Made by a program: the position numbers and the translations under genes
Notes under the pieces: generated by a model
Told to the model about the DNA's origin: nothing
Seen by the model: the letters and a program-made list of their open reading frames with translations, nothing else
Databases searched by the model: none
Part shown: positions 51,684 to 64,000 of the stretch, piece after piece
Layout of the letters: each line of letters opens with the position of its first letter
Numbering within the stretch: position 1 is the stretch's first letter
Assembly: GCA_019843655.1 (NCBI GenBank)
Contig: JACDQD010000004.1
Location: forward strand, 2,356,001-2,420,000
DNA length: 64,000 bases
Origin: Lethocerus indicus
Taxonomy: Eukaryota; Arthropoda; Insecta; Hemiptera; Belostomatidae
Direction of reading: 5' to 3'

Positions 51684-53957
51684 GCCACCCCCAGCCCCAT
51701 TAAAATGCGAGTCTCGTCCCAGTTTAGACTCGTCCCGCGTCAAATTGAGTACCCGTTTCCCCCCCACGTATAAGTGACACTCAATTATTTCTCCGAATAT
51801 GTCGTTATCGCGTAAATCTGCTAATATCGCCTTATTGCGGGACGATAATAAACGCGGGAACGTTGAGAAAATAATTACGAGCGATAAATTCCCGACAGCG
51901 ATAGATTGGAAATCGAAATGAGCGGTTCGTGTTTTTCGTTGGTTTGATTTGTGACGGTGAAATATGAACTGTTTTATAATTATACCCGCAGTAATTGCGA
52001 CGCTTCGAATGAATATTGAGAGGAATTTTTTTTTTTTTTTACCCTTAAACGTATACAAACAATATACGACAACATATTTGATTTGCGTTAATGAAATTGT
52101 ATATAATTATGCGTATTGGGCGATGGCCTGATTTTTATGGGGGCTCAAAGACAAATACACAGCGTATTATTATAATAATATCTTTTTAACGATATATAAT
52201 TAACGCGAATTCGATTTTCGCGCGACTTGTACGTGACAACGGCTTCTAATACTGAACGCGTTCGTTGCGGAATTTACAACAAAGTCGGCTTCTCGTCTCG
52301 GTCGCTCAAGAAATATTTATATTCGATCTGATAGGAACTAATATCCATGCAAAGGACCCGGCGACTAGAGGAAGAGGGGACCGGTCACGTCACGTTTCTG
52401 CGTGAACTGTCACCGAGCGTAGAAATAAATTGTGAAAAAATATCGGCGAACGTACGGAATAAATAAGGTTTAATTGAAAGGTTCTCGGGGGGCGGGGGGG
52501 GCGGGGCGAAGAGAAATTATTCAGCCTTGATCCTTTTTCTGTTGAAATTTACAATCGGAACCGGTGGCATAAAAAAATTCTATACGATGAAGCAAGAGTA
52601 TTTAAGAATTTCGTGCCATCTGATCACAGTTGGAGAGGTCGGAGAAGGCGCCAACGTGTACCGGTCGCCTGGGACAGTCCAAGTATTATAAACCATCATT
52701 CATCATTCATCAGTTTTTATTTCAATAGTTTATATAGCCTGTTCAACAATTATTACTAGTTTGTTGTATGTTAACTGCTTTTCGTCCATCCCGAAATTGA
52801 AGAGTCACAATTAAAGAATATTTATCACAGTCCCCGATCGCTGTAAAATAGGTTTCCGCTATTCGCCGTCTTTAGTTTTTTTAATCGGTTGTTACAGGCT
52901 CTCTTACCGGTTTATAATTGAAAAAACACCTTTTTTTAGGGTTTTTTTTCTTTCGTTTAATTAAATACCCTTCAAAATTCGATTTTTTTCCCAAACAATT
53001 CCCGAACAAGGTTCTCATCACTTTGGGGATTCGCTGACGCTAATTTAGTTGTAGGGATCAATTACTTAATATAATGGTTTTTAGTAACCTGTTCAGTATA
53101 CTTTCGACGGCAAAGCGGGAAAACGTCCGTTAGTACCTTTACGAAAAATCCTGTCTTATCAGCTCCTGAATTGATAATTTACAAGGCCACCGGCAGAGAT
53201 AAATTGGCCCGATGTATAAGTCCGATTTTTTGAGTATTTAATCGACCTTTACGTACACGCAAAAAATTGACAAAACAAATCGGCCGAAAGATATTGTTTT
53301 CAACGTGACTGAAGTTGAGCGAAATCTGTACAAAATTTCACTCGTACAGAAATAGAATTATTTAAAATTACATTTCATATTAGCTTTGTTCGGAAACAAC
53401 ATTGTTATTATTTCATTGGCGCTGAGAGGGTTTCATATTTTTCAAATATGAAAGCGGCCGTTGAATGGGCCTCGGGGTCAACGGACCGGAGGCGAGTTGT
53501 TTCAGCGGCTCCCGAAAGACCTAATTGATTTCGTGCCGACGGACTTCTCTGTGTTTCTCTTTCATTAGGGACCCCAGTGGACCCCCGGCCTACACTATCC
53601 AGTTACAGTTTTAACGTCCTAATTATCGGTCTGATATCTGCGCGCCCGCCCCTCTCCGGGCAGCGGTCGCCGATGATCCAAAGACAACAAGTTCTCACTT
53701 GGGCGTTGATGTAAAACGGTGTTGAATCAAAATAAAACGAAACGAGGTGAAATCCTATACCAAGAAAACATCCTAGCGGTTATTCATAAAAATATAATTA
53801 TGGGACGAGATTTTTTTTTTTTGGTTTTTCTTTATTTGTACAATCAATTATTGACACTTGAATGGCTCGACAAAAGAGACCATCCAATGACGGCACTTTT
53901 CACAATGGATGAAATAATTTATGGCTCGGTAAAACAATTCTACGGGCTAAGAAGATC
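51684..53957. other. Non-coding CpG-rich DNA
   Basis: No gene recognised. Contains G-rich tracts at about 52488-52507. A possible core promoter (TATTTAAG at 52599-52606 with an initiator-like ATCACAGTT 25 bases on) starts no recognisable coding exon. Short CATCATTCATCATTCATC repeats lie near 52694-52712. Confidence 0.35.
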
Positions 53958-54369
53958 TCTGGGCCAGCGGGATAATGGATGAGTAGAAGAGGAAAGGGAC
54001 TGAAGGAGTGGATTGGGATGAGGAGAAAGGCGGGAGTGGAACTTCAGGAACCGGGATTTTGCGACTTCGTCAACTGTCGGTATGTTGAGGTCATTGTGGA
54101 TTGTCCGGTTAGAAACATACCCCGGGGAGCATTAAGGATGGTGCGAAGGACTTTTGATTGGAATCTCTGGATGCGAGCGATGTTGGATATCTTGGTGGAA
54201 CCCCATAGCTTATGTCCGTGTCGGTTTCAGTATTGCTTTGTATATTGTCAGTTAAGGTCAATTTCGATGTCCGTTTTAGTAATGGCCTTAAGAGTCCAAA
54301 TTTTCTGTTTAAGTCGGTTCTTTTGAGTCGGGTGTGGGGATTCCACGTGAAATGGGACGAGAAAAACAT
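53958..54369 (-). mobile_element. Jockey-type LINE fragment, copy 2
   Basis: On the minus strand this repeats the same reverse-transcriptase tail as copy 1: LNRKFGLLRPLLKRT, an IQRFQSKVL-like segment, LNAP, then FLKFHSRLS and HPNPL. The nucleotide sequence is clearly similar to 47290-47735 over most of its length, with a small deletion near its 3' end and frameshifts of its own. It is in inverse orientation about 6.2 kb from copy 1, so the two could pair as a long inverted repeat. Confidence 0.75.
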
Positions 54370-57300
54370 TTTAGTAAAAATCCGTTCAGTCTAAAGGTGT
54401 GAACAATGAACCCTTGTACACTGGAACTAACATTTCGTCAGCCCATATATTCTACTCATTTGTTATTAAATAGTACTAAATCTAATCGTTTCATGAGAAA
54501 TAAATTCATTGTTTTGTCACCGGCGTAGAGAGTTTCTTCAGCCAGGATAAATATCAAAAGTTTCATCGCTCGGTGGCTTTTTTATCCTGAGAAACTAGTG
54601 GTATAAGCAATTCTACTTATAACTATAAAGTATTGTACAATATATATATTTTCGTGAATATTTATTTTCCACCGTGAACGGCATAAAATAAAAAACAAAA
54701 AATCGGGTCTATATTTTTCTCGACCGCCACGATAAGTTCGGTAAAGGCCCGGTCAACAAGAGAACCCGGAGGATGTCCCGCTGGAGCGAACGTCGGTGGT
54801 TTAGAGCGTCTTACCTTTTCATTGCCAATTAATCCGATCCTCCCGCCCCTGGGGGTCCCGGGGGATCCTTTATTCTCCCGTCTCGGGACAGGGCCCCGGC
54901 GGAGGTCCTATTTTCTCGGCGGGGGTGAAAATCCGATTAGGTAATAGGACGTTGGGGGTGGACCTTCGGGTAATCCAAAGCCGGGTCCTAGAGTCCCGCT
55001 ACCTAGATTTGGGCGCATCTAGAGTGGACACAGCTGGACACGGGGACCCGTAAAAAATTCGACGTCCACTCCCCTTTCATTCCCGCTCTTTTTTTTCAAC
55101 CCCCTCCCCCCCACCGCACTCTTTAAGAGCGGCGCGTGTCACAGCCCGCTTATCCTCCGGCCGGATTAGTCCACTCCCGGAATGTCCGCCGACCACTCTC
55201 TTCGGGAAGCGTGAAAATGTCCCCTTCCAGTGGGTGATGGACGACCGTGATGGATCGCGACGTAGCCCCGGCGGTCGGCCTCTTCTTCTTCTGTTTACGG
55301 CGCCGCGGCATCGATTATTTCCAGACCGTGTGCCAAATATGTCACGTTCCGAGGAGGCCTCGAAGCGGACACGAGAACGAAGTTCGAAACTCCTATATCG
55401 AGAATCGAATATATCTTCACACAGCACTAAGCGAATTTATACGTTTAAATATTTTATTGCTTGCCAGATCTATTCCAATGGAAATAATAAAATGCGCTCG
55501 TTTATTTGGCTTTTTAAAGTTATTAATGCTTATTTTACCTTATATGTCTAACAAAATTTGTAAGTAGAAATTACGAAGAAAAACGCAGTTTTTTTAGGAC
55601 AATACATTGCTAATTGCAGTTCTAATCGCACTTCGGCCAGAGGTTCAGCAACATTGAAAATTGCTGTATAAATGTAGGAAAATATCTAAAGGAGGTGGAA
55701 CTTATAATTCGTTCTCGGTTCCGATGCAGTCTGGGGTTTTCTCTGAAGTGTGAAGAAAACGAATTTCGCGGAACGGTAGAAATGCGTGCGGAAAATTTCG
55801 CCGATGATATTGCGTACGCTTGCGGCGCCAACAAGAAATTCAAGATGACGTCTTCAGATCCATTGTAAAACAGTACGGTCAGGAAATTTGGACTCGGCGC
55901 AGAAATGCGAGCAAGAACATTCGCCGCCAGAATCCGGTTGCTCAAAAAATATTGTTCAAGAATGAGGGGTCCCCCCTTGCTCGGGCGTCAGTATCCAAAA
56001 AATTTAAAAGTTCAAAAGTACTCGCCAATTGTATTGAATTGGCCAAAATTAAAAATCTAAACGAGCGCATCACGAATAATCGATACTTCAATTTGCAATT
56101 GAAGGAAAACCAAATTTGGTGAACCAATGTGGTTGGCAAATAGTTTCCCAATTTTCCCATTTTAACATACCAAAATGGTGCACAAAACAAATATATTTTG
56201 ACGAAACATTCGTCAATATAAATCTAGAGGGCCGTTTCATTTTGTATATTGTCTACGGATATTCTACGTATTGAAGGATTCGCAATTTATAAATTTGAGT
56301 TTTAATTTTGCAGAAACCAACGGCGGGAGCGATGCGGAGGGCCGCGAAATGTTTCAGATTGTTATATTAATAAAACAGTAACCGGGCAGTCATGAGAGCG
56401 AAAACCTCACTCATGCCAAGCAGAAGAGAGAATGGACTAAATGAAAAAATTTGTGTAGAGTTATTAGAGTAAAGGGTGCCTCCCACATTAACACTATTGA
56501 AGAGAAATAATAGTTGATATAATGTTTGAATAACGTTGCTATAATATCGAATTCACTTTTAAATTTCTCCAGTATACTTTGGTACGTTTTATATGGTTTA
56601 TATCCTAGATCTTATTGAATTGTGATTTGTATAACATAGCATCTGTAACAGATTTTACCCTATGTCCGTCCCCCAAGCCCTTAGTTTGTGTAACGCTACT
56701 CCCGAACTTATGTATAATAAACGCCCGTCTTATGTTACGCGTTTTTCGCAACGCAATTGCGTAATATTACAGCGCGCGTCCGACAATGGGAAAGTTACTT
56801 GCGGCCGAAAGGGCCGAACCACAATGGGCGCGTTTATTAGAGATAGGCTATCGGATAAACAGGGTAGGTAGTATTTCCAGGGGTTTTTACATAAAAGTAC
56901 GTGGAGGGTACCTGCGGTTTATGCCCGGCGGTACTCTGTCACGCCGGGACAATGGGGGCGACCGAGAAAAAATTCGGTCCACCCCATTTTTCCCAAGAAA
57001 AAAAACCTTTTACAGTTTCTCTTCTTCTGGGCCCCCGGGCCGCTGACGCAGGGCCATTGTCACCGAACGTCGTGGAGTCTCGGCAGGGCCGTTACACGTT
57101 AACGCGCGAATCAATCCAATAATCTGCCGGCCGTTCTTTACGCCGACGTCGTCTGAAGAGTCCTCCTCCCGAAAGAATGGGGACGAGAATAATGGCCGGG
57201 GGCCGGCTATCTTCCATCCACCGATCACCGATCTGCACGGGTTCGGTTGGTTCCCGCCGTCTTCAGTAGCACGAATTGTTACCAGAGTACGACAACAATC

Positions 57301-60300
57301 GTGATAATCAAAACCAGCGCAGATTAATTTCACAGGATTTAATTCGCAGGACAAAATTTATTTCAGTTCCTCTTCTAGGCCGTTGTCCCAGAACGGAGGG
57401 GAATAGAGGATTCGCGACAGTATTTTATAGTACAGTTAGAAGTTTTTAAAAAATGTAAAATACCGGCGAAAATATCATAGGGGCAAAATTCATCGAGAAG
57501 ACATGACAGAGAAGTTCAATGTCGGACTAAATTGAGTGAGGAATTGAAACCTAATTGATTTCTTTTCTCAAAACATCCAATATGGAGTACTACTGAATTT
57601 TCAACATGTATTTGATCCCCCTCAGCTCTGGACGGATCTCGAGATTTATGATATTTCGAGTTATTCCGGTTAATTTCGTAACCGATGTACCCGCCCGTAC
57701 CTGAACGGGCCCACGTATCAAATACGGACGGTTTTTTTAAAAAGTACGGCGGCACTTTTCCAATAGGTAAATTACAGACTATAAATCTCTTGCGGCCAGA
57801 TAAGATCTTAGGGTATAATGTGGGTGGTGGTGGTATATCGACCGAAGCCAAAGAGAAGTAATCGACCAAGTTTCTACCGGACTTATATTTAACTGAATTA
57901 GAGATATTCTCTCTCTCGAGCGATATGCGAAGGGGAACGGACGCGAAAAATATTCGCCGCTTTGAGACGAGTATTTGGGTATTTGGGGATCGGTAAACGC
58001 GAAATACACCCTGGTGGGTATTTACAGGGCGGGCAATTAAGTTTTAATTATCCGGGCCGGAGGGTGTGGTCGGGACCGTTAATTCAGAACGGGCTCGTGA
58101 TCTTATTTATGACAGAGGCCGCACTCGGGAGGGTAGAGGCAGTAAGTCGCCTTGCTTCTTTTTGGTACCCGTACACACTTCCACGTCGTCATTGTTAATT
58201 ATTCTCAATGAAAATAAAACCAATAAAAGAAGAGCGCCCGGCGCCTAATTTTTATTCGAATTGACCGAGAATAAAAACAACAACGGCCGGTTTATTATAA
58301 ATTATCGGCCCATTCTTTTCAGAACCTGCTTGGTCCCAATTTGAAATAACTATTGTAATGAATTTTTTTCTCATTTCGATTAAAAAAAGACAAATTGATG
58401 ACTATATGATTAAATTTATATTAACCGGAACATCGGTGGTTAAACATAATGTTATAAAACTCGCTGATTTGGTCCAGTAACGGCGGTGGGATCCTCATCA
58501 AAAGCTGGATTACGAAAAAGTATTAATTTTTTGTTTCCTGTAAATATAGTACATAAAATAATATATTTTTTCATATTCATAGGAAGCTTCTGCCTATACA
58601 AGCCTACATTTTGTATTAAACAAAATGGAGACATTATATTTGCTCGACCCATTTATAAACGACAGTATTTGGTTTTATTCTAGAGTTGGAAACTGTGTGA
58701 ATAAACGGCGATGAAATTCCAAAAAAATATTAAATTTCTATAACATAAATTTTGATAAATCCAGAAAATTATTGAATGACTAAGGTAACTAATATAATCC
58801 CAAGATATTTGTATATGTTTAAAGTATTTACATTTTTTTTAATGTTTGGTTGAAGCTGAACATAATGCTCTCCGAGCTATACTTATGGTGTTGCAGTAGT
58901 AGACTTTATTGTTGATTATCATGCATAAAACTTTTCATTTTCTTCAGGAGAAGAAAATCCATCGTTTCATCTTAAATACGACTTCGTCTTATCCCTCGTC
59001 TATTATCCGAAACTTCGCCCCCGTCCCGGAGAGATTATTTGTAGAAAATAGGAAATAAAAAGCCCAAGACGCTAGTGGGACAGGTGCTGTCGCTCTGGGT
59101 GGTCTCCCAATAATAGACCGGTTTTTCAGAAAATTGAAAATCTAAACAGATTGTTAGTTTTTTCTTTTTTTTTACGAGATTGATGACTCCCCCATTTAAA
59201 AGCCATTAATAACCTAGCGCTTACGGTGCGAGAATATATTGCACGCTTGGATGGTCCATCGGGGGTTGAGAATCGATTTAAACGTTGAACTAAATATCAG
59301 AGCAGCCTGCTGGAGGGGAACTGGCTCGAATTGAAGCGAAATCGGTCAAATAACAGTCAGCATTTTCATATTGTTCCGTTTCTTGTATTTTCCCACAATA
59401 TGTTTACAAAAAAAAAACCTCTTTTCATGTTATGCTTCGGTGTTATACAGTTCCAGTAGATTATGACTGGACTACAAATTTACAATTTATTTTGAGCCAT
59501 TCCAATTATTTTATTTTTGCGTCGAATTTATTACAATGTTGTACAAGAACTCAATTTATTTTATAGATGCTAAACGATGCATCGAGAGTAAATTTCATCG
59601 GGCTACAGACATGGAAAAACCTGTTACCTTCCGGATGTTTGTTATTAGTCTTACGCTAAACCGGTTTCGGCCTATCGTCACCCTCTCAGTGAATTAGTGA
59701 GATATCGACAATGGAGCAAAATAGCGGACCGGTTTTTGTAACGAGATTAAATCGTCAGTGAGCGGTTTGAATAGAACAATGATCGCCATTAATGCTAAGT
59801 ACGGTATAATTGATTTTTAAATAAAGTACGCGCTCCTTAAATCGTAATCGCTTCCGCGTTGCGCCCACCTCATTTGGGCCATGTTTACTCGAGTTTAATA
59901 TTACCCATTCTTCAATTTTCATTAGGGGGGCAGGCCGGCCCCTAATGATAGTACCGTCGTTAGAATATAATTCCACATTATAGCTCAATTTCGAGAGATT
60001 TCCAGGATTTCTTTTAAAATAGTCAATTATTGGGCGTATTACGGGTGGACTGGGCTCTCGGCCGTCGTTCGGAAATTAGAAATTTATTATCTGAGGGCCG
60101 AATCGTCGGCTGACCAATCTTTCGACGGGAGCGATCCAAACGGGAAATTACTAGGGCCGGCCGCCTCGGGGATGGGGGGGGGGGTGGTGGAGAGTCGACT
60201 AGGGGGGTCCGCCACGCCCTTACCGGGTCGACGTCCTTATTCGGCCGGCGGCGAACAACCGGACAAAAGGCAAAAAGCGACGGTGGGGGCGGGGTGGAGA

Positions 60301-62273
60301 CCCGGCCGAATATCGGACGAAAAAGTCGAAGAATCGGTTTACGCAGGGGCGTCCGCGGGATATGCGAGGAATTATGGACACGCTACCGGATGAAGGGTTG
60401 CGGGGAGCGGTGAAGAAAGAGGCGAATTAAAAACGCGGGTAAAACGAATAAGACGGTACAAATTATAAAGGCCGGGCGGGCGGTTCGGCTTTTCATTCAA
60501 GTTTAATTGGTGGCGCACGCTTCCCCATCATTCTTCCGCTGTTACCTCTACTACCCCGGCCTTATTTATTTATTTTTTGTTTTCCTTTGCGCCCCCGTTG
60601 CATATTTGTTCTTTGTTTACAATCGGACTTTGGCTGTCCGGGCCGCAGAAAAGTCTCCCGCTCGCTAATTGACACGTTCACCAAATTTGGCCCGTCTCTC
60701 TCTCTCTCTCTATCTCATCCTCTTTGGTAATTCTACCGATCTTCCCTCCCCTTAACTGTCACGTGACCCTGAATAACGACCTCCCTACCCCCCCTAACCC
60801 CCCAATAAGAATCCAATCAGCGCCGATCCACACGTGAGGTCGATAATTTAACGCTTACATCTCTTTGGGGCGCGGCCTCTTCACCGGGATTTGAGTCTCT
60901 TCCAATCGGTTTTGTGGCCTCGGCCGTACCGCTAACAATGGCCGGAGGTGTAGGAATTTGATGAAGTTTTAATTAATTGGAGTACGTTAACATTAACAGT
61001 CCGACTTCTCTCTCTCTCTCTCTCTTGTTTGGACTTTAAGATGTCAGTAACATTCAGTTGGTGCTCTAGGAACCTAACTTATTTCGGTAGCCGATGAAGG
61101 ATACTCCCAGTACTGTCACTACACTCTCACCGCGATGGTGTTGTCTGTGGCAGTTGAAAATGTGCTTTTTTAAATAATGGAAACATTTTATAACCGCATT
61201 ATAATAGTTTCTTCAGGATTGGGACGTGCAGAAGGAAAAATTTATCTATCTACCAGTTTGAAAATGGGTTGACATTTTAAGATTCATTTTCGAGGGTCTT
61301 AAATGATATTTTAAAAAATCTAACTAATACATCAAAATTAAAATGGGCCGATTTCGGCTTCTTAGCGTCGTCCGCGGCCTTTTGTCAGTAAATTTACTGT
61401 TACTGCCAACACTACGCCAACGGTATGCTTCATAGGCAGGCCTAGGTAACTCAGCGAGATAAGGAACGCTACTTAAGACGGCGAGGACACGAAAAACCAA
61501 AATGGCGTTCGGTGGCACTGGATCGCCAGATTGTTAATACGGTATTAGTTCTTAATATCACTTTCTAGCGAGAAGATTTAACGACGCGGATGACCCGTTT
61601 ATTATATTTTCTCAGTTCATCCGACGTGGAATGTTAATTCTCCGCAAATCTTTTAACTTCGAACGGGCCAGCTTTCTGTCGACATAACAATACCGAATCT
61701 CCGTACTCGCGGTCGATTTAACTTGCAAAGAATTGCAGTAAGAATTGCGTCTTATCGTATTTCTAGAATTCGTGTACGGGGAATTGGGGCCCGAGGAGCA
61801 GTGGGCGGGAAGGTAAGGAGGGCCCCTTCCTTATTCTTCGTCGGGTAATTCTATTCAGTTCCTCGTGGAGCTCGGGTTTCGGCCGGTCGGTATTTCTAGG
61901 TGGGGGCCGGCTACTTGACTCAGGTGTTGACCCATTGTCGTCGGACGCGGGACAAACAACCGCCCTCCCTCTCCTTATTGCGTCGTTAAAGTCTCCACGG
62001 GGGCCCTGAGCCTCCTACCGACGGTGGCCGAAAAAAATCGTCCGGGCGTGTACAATTTGTGGAACGTTATTTAAATATTTATTCGATTAAAGTATACAAT
62101 TTAAGGAAAATTCCGAACCGTCTAACTCCTGCAGAATCCTTCGTGGTACATTTAACGCCCCACCTTGCTTCCCGATATAAATCCTTCCGTTCAAATCTAT
62201 CCCACCGCTCTAACACTTCGATTCGACAGCTTGTGAGTTTGTGAGCTTTGTGATTGTAGTTTATAATGACTAT
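54370..62273. other. Gene-empty CpG-rich DNA
   Basis: Nearly 8 kb in which I recognise no gene. Many short frames occur, often open on both strands, as expected for GC-richer non-coding DNA (for example 55077-55427, 55820-56122, 57010-57354). Simple tracts include (CT)n at about 60694-60713 and 61007-61024, G runs near 60174-60183, and C-rich patches at 54890-54960 and 55100-55115. AT-rich interludes lie at 58370-58870. CpG is frequent throughout. This could be a regulatory landscape or an intron of a gene beyond the window. Confidence 0.4.
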
Positions 62274-62781
62274 TTATTTATACCGATAGAAACCGTCGGG
62301 CGCGACATTACCGGCATGTCGACCCGAATTTCGTGCCCGTTTTTGTCGCATCCCATTTCGCTTAAGGGTAGAGGAATCGGTGGAGCAATTAGCGAATTCC
62401 CCGTCGCGGTACACCGCTTCTTGTAAACGGCCAATTACGTCACCTAGGCAATCTTCGGGCGAGATCTGTGACGCGTCTAAGCCGCTCGGGATGAAAGCCG
62501 AAAGGGTTGGCCCCGCCGCCGCACAAATGGCAATGGAATCGGCTCCCTCTATCAAGATCACCGAATTGTTTCTCGGCCGCGTTGCCACTCGCATATCGAG
62601 TCCTTTTTTCCCTCTCCCCCCACTTTGTTCTGTCCTTACCCCGAGGTACGGCCTCAAAAGAGATGCCGGACTCAAATTCGGAAAAGATATTCCCAAGATA
62701 TTTGCCGTTAAAAGATTTTCAATTTTATATAAAAATGAATGTATCTCATTGAAATATCAACACTTAGAGACCTGCACTTAA
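62274..62781. other. Open frames on both strands, coding status unclear
   Basis: A 140-codon frame on the minus strand (62696-62274) overlaps a 133-codon frame on the plus strand (62380-62781). The minus-strand frame contains a segment of protein-like composition (SQISPEDCLGDVIGRLQEAV), but I recognise neither product and see no convincing exon chain. It may be a single exon of an unseen gene or a chance frame. Confidence 0.25.
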
Positions 62782-64000
62782 CGCAAGAAATCGAGAGCGG
62801 TAGTATTCCAAACAGTGGTGGCACCACCGATGGGGCATTTAAAATTGTACTGAAAAAATTTCTTTCGTCCAGACTCGAAACAAACTGCCGTTGGAAGATT
62901 TATAAAAAGAGCGAAACCGTGTGAACATTTGATTGGCAATGTTGGCCGGAGGCGAGCTCTCTATTTGGGCGACGACAGTCTCAAGATTGGGCTAGTAGGC
63001 GGAAGAGGTTCGGCCGGTGTTTAACACCCGGTCATCATTTCCTTATAGAACGGCCGCTCCCTATAAAAGAGGCGAATTAGATTTTCATGAGCGCCCCCTC
63101 CACAAAGTCCCCCGGACCGTTTTATAACTCGAATTCCTTTCAGGATAAATGGCGGGCGGTGCCAAATCTTCTCTACCGGCGGCGGTGAGTGATTTTTGAA
63201 CACAGAGCGGTCGCCGGTAATGGCAAGGCGGGACCGGTACAAAATTAAACATTCTTACGGCGGTGATTGAAGGGCCATTCAACGCGCGGACGAATAAACC
63301 AAAAGTAAAGGGACGAAACGGGTCGTGCCAATTCACATTCTATTGTAATCAAATCATCTACATTTATTAATATTATTAAATAGTATTGTTTCGCTTCGGA
63401 GGAGCAAATAAGAATTAAGCTGAATTATTACATTTTCAGTTAATGGAAAACATCCATTCCAACTATCTACAGTTGGAAGTGTTTTTACCCATTCCTTCTG
63501 AGGCCTCTCGGTTTCAGAACTCTTGTCCAATTTTTGTTCGAGGCAACAACATTCTAGCGTAGATAGCCTTAAACGTTGTATTCTTCTGCGAGGTTTTGAT
63601 CAATGGTTTTGACCATTGGCGTTTCTATAACTACGGAGAGCGTTATTGCACTTGTTCGTATCTTTTAGCGTATGATGAATACGGTTGGCGTTGTCTAGGC
63701 GTGGGACGTCACTCGGGTTCAGTAACCGGCGTAGAGTAAAGGGCGGTCGTTTTTCCCCGCCTTCAGGGCGGTAAATTACCCGTTAACGGGGCCCCTTTCC
63801 TCGGGGTCTGGAGGTGGGAAAACTGTTGGGGTGTGCTGCCGGCGCGGAGCGTTATTGCCCCCGCGGTCTCTGGCGAAGAGGTCGAGGGAAAAGTAATGGG
63901 GTTTAATGAGGGCCGGGGTCGAAGGGTCGCCGCCGCCGCCGCCACCGGCCAGTGAAAATTATACGGGGGCCCCCCCGGCGCTAGAAAATTGAATCCCGGC
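62782..64000. other. Non-coding CpG-rich DNA to the window end
   Basis: No gene recognised. The last 300 bases are the most GC-rich of the window, with a CCGCCG run at about 63930-63945 that creates an Ala-rich chance frame on the minus strand. Confidence 0.4.

Noticed and set aside
51140..52058. Proline/serine-repeat frames of more than 180 codons
   Set aside because: They run through the 8-bp minisatellite, which keeps all frames open; there is no gene-like sequence on either side.
63763..63945. Alanine-rich minus-strand frame
   Set aside because: It is created by a CCG run; no other coding evidence.
1..64000. CRISPR arrays, operons, tRNA or rRNA genes, viral genes
   Set aside because: None seen. 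Tandem repeats lack unique spacers, the genes have introns, and no tRNA-like internal promoter or rRNA core was recognised by eye.

Overview
The window is animal nuclear DNA, most likely from an insect. The genes are cut by many short AT-rich introns with GT/AG ends, three of them encode recognisable metazoan proteins (RER1, huntingtin, DCAF10), and the transposon fossils are mariner-, hAT- and Jockey-like. I cannot name the species. All gene models below were built by hand from splice signals and reading-frame continuity. The huntingtin, DCAF10, RER1 and small-gene models each close in frame.

Layout. (1) 1-1744: the 3' end of a kelch-repeat protein gene (+). (2) 1745-7237: AT-rich DNA without coding signal. 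(3) 7238-8958: a four-exon gene of unknown function (+). (4) 15727 down to 13976, possibly to 11058: RER1, a Golgi-to-ER retrieval receptor (-), with two possible C-terminal ends. (5) 15728-17143: a 1.4 kb head-to-head interval shared by RER1 and huntingtin, holding a palindromic CRE-type site and a short uORF just before the huntingtin start. (6) 17144-34599: complete huntingtin (+), 56 exons, 2745 codons, with the N-terminal amphipathic helix but no polyglutamine or polyproline. (7) 35640-36930: a GC-richer island of unknown nature, possibly transposon-derived. (8) 37444-42372: DCAF10 (+), nine exons, 625 codons, a WD40 substrate receptor for CUL4-DDB1 ubiquitin ligases; its last exon is unusually CpG-rich. 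(9) 42373-46750: AT-rich downstream DNA containing a 686-bp element with hAT-like ends. (10) About 46755-64000: CpG- and GC-richer DNA in which I recognise no gene. It holds two decayed Jockey-type reverse-transcriptase tails in opposite orientation, two short mariner-derived elements, one lone mariner-like end, an 8-bp minisatellite and assorted homopolymer and dinucleotide tracts.

The recognised genes are housekeeping genes with different jobs: membrane-protein retrieval, scaffold and vesicle transport, and ubiquitin ligation. They do not form a pathway. I found no new defence, CRISPR or operon-like system. The most interesting signals are the huntingtin gene structure (no polyQ, with a uORF), the alternative RER1 tail, the sharp compositional border near 46.75 kb, and the small fossil transposons.
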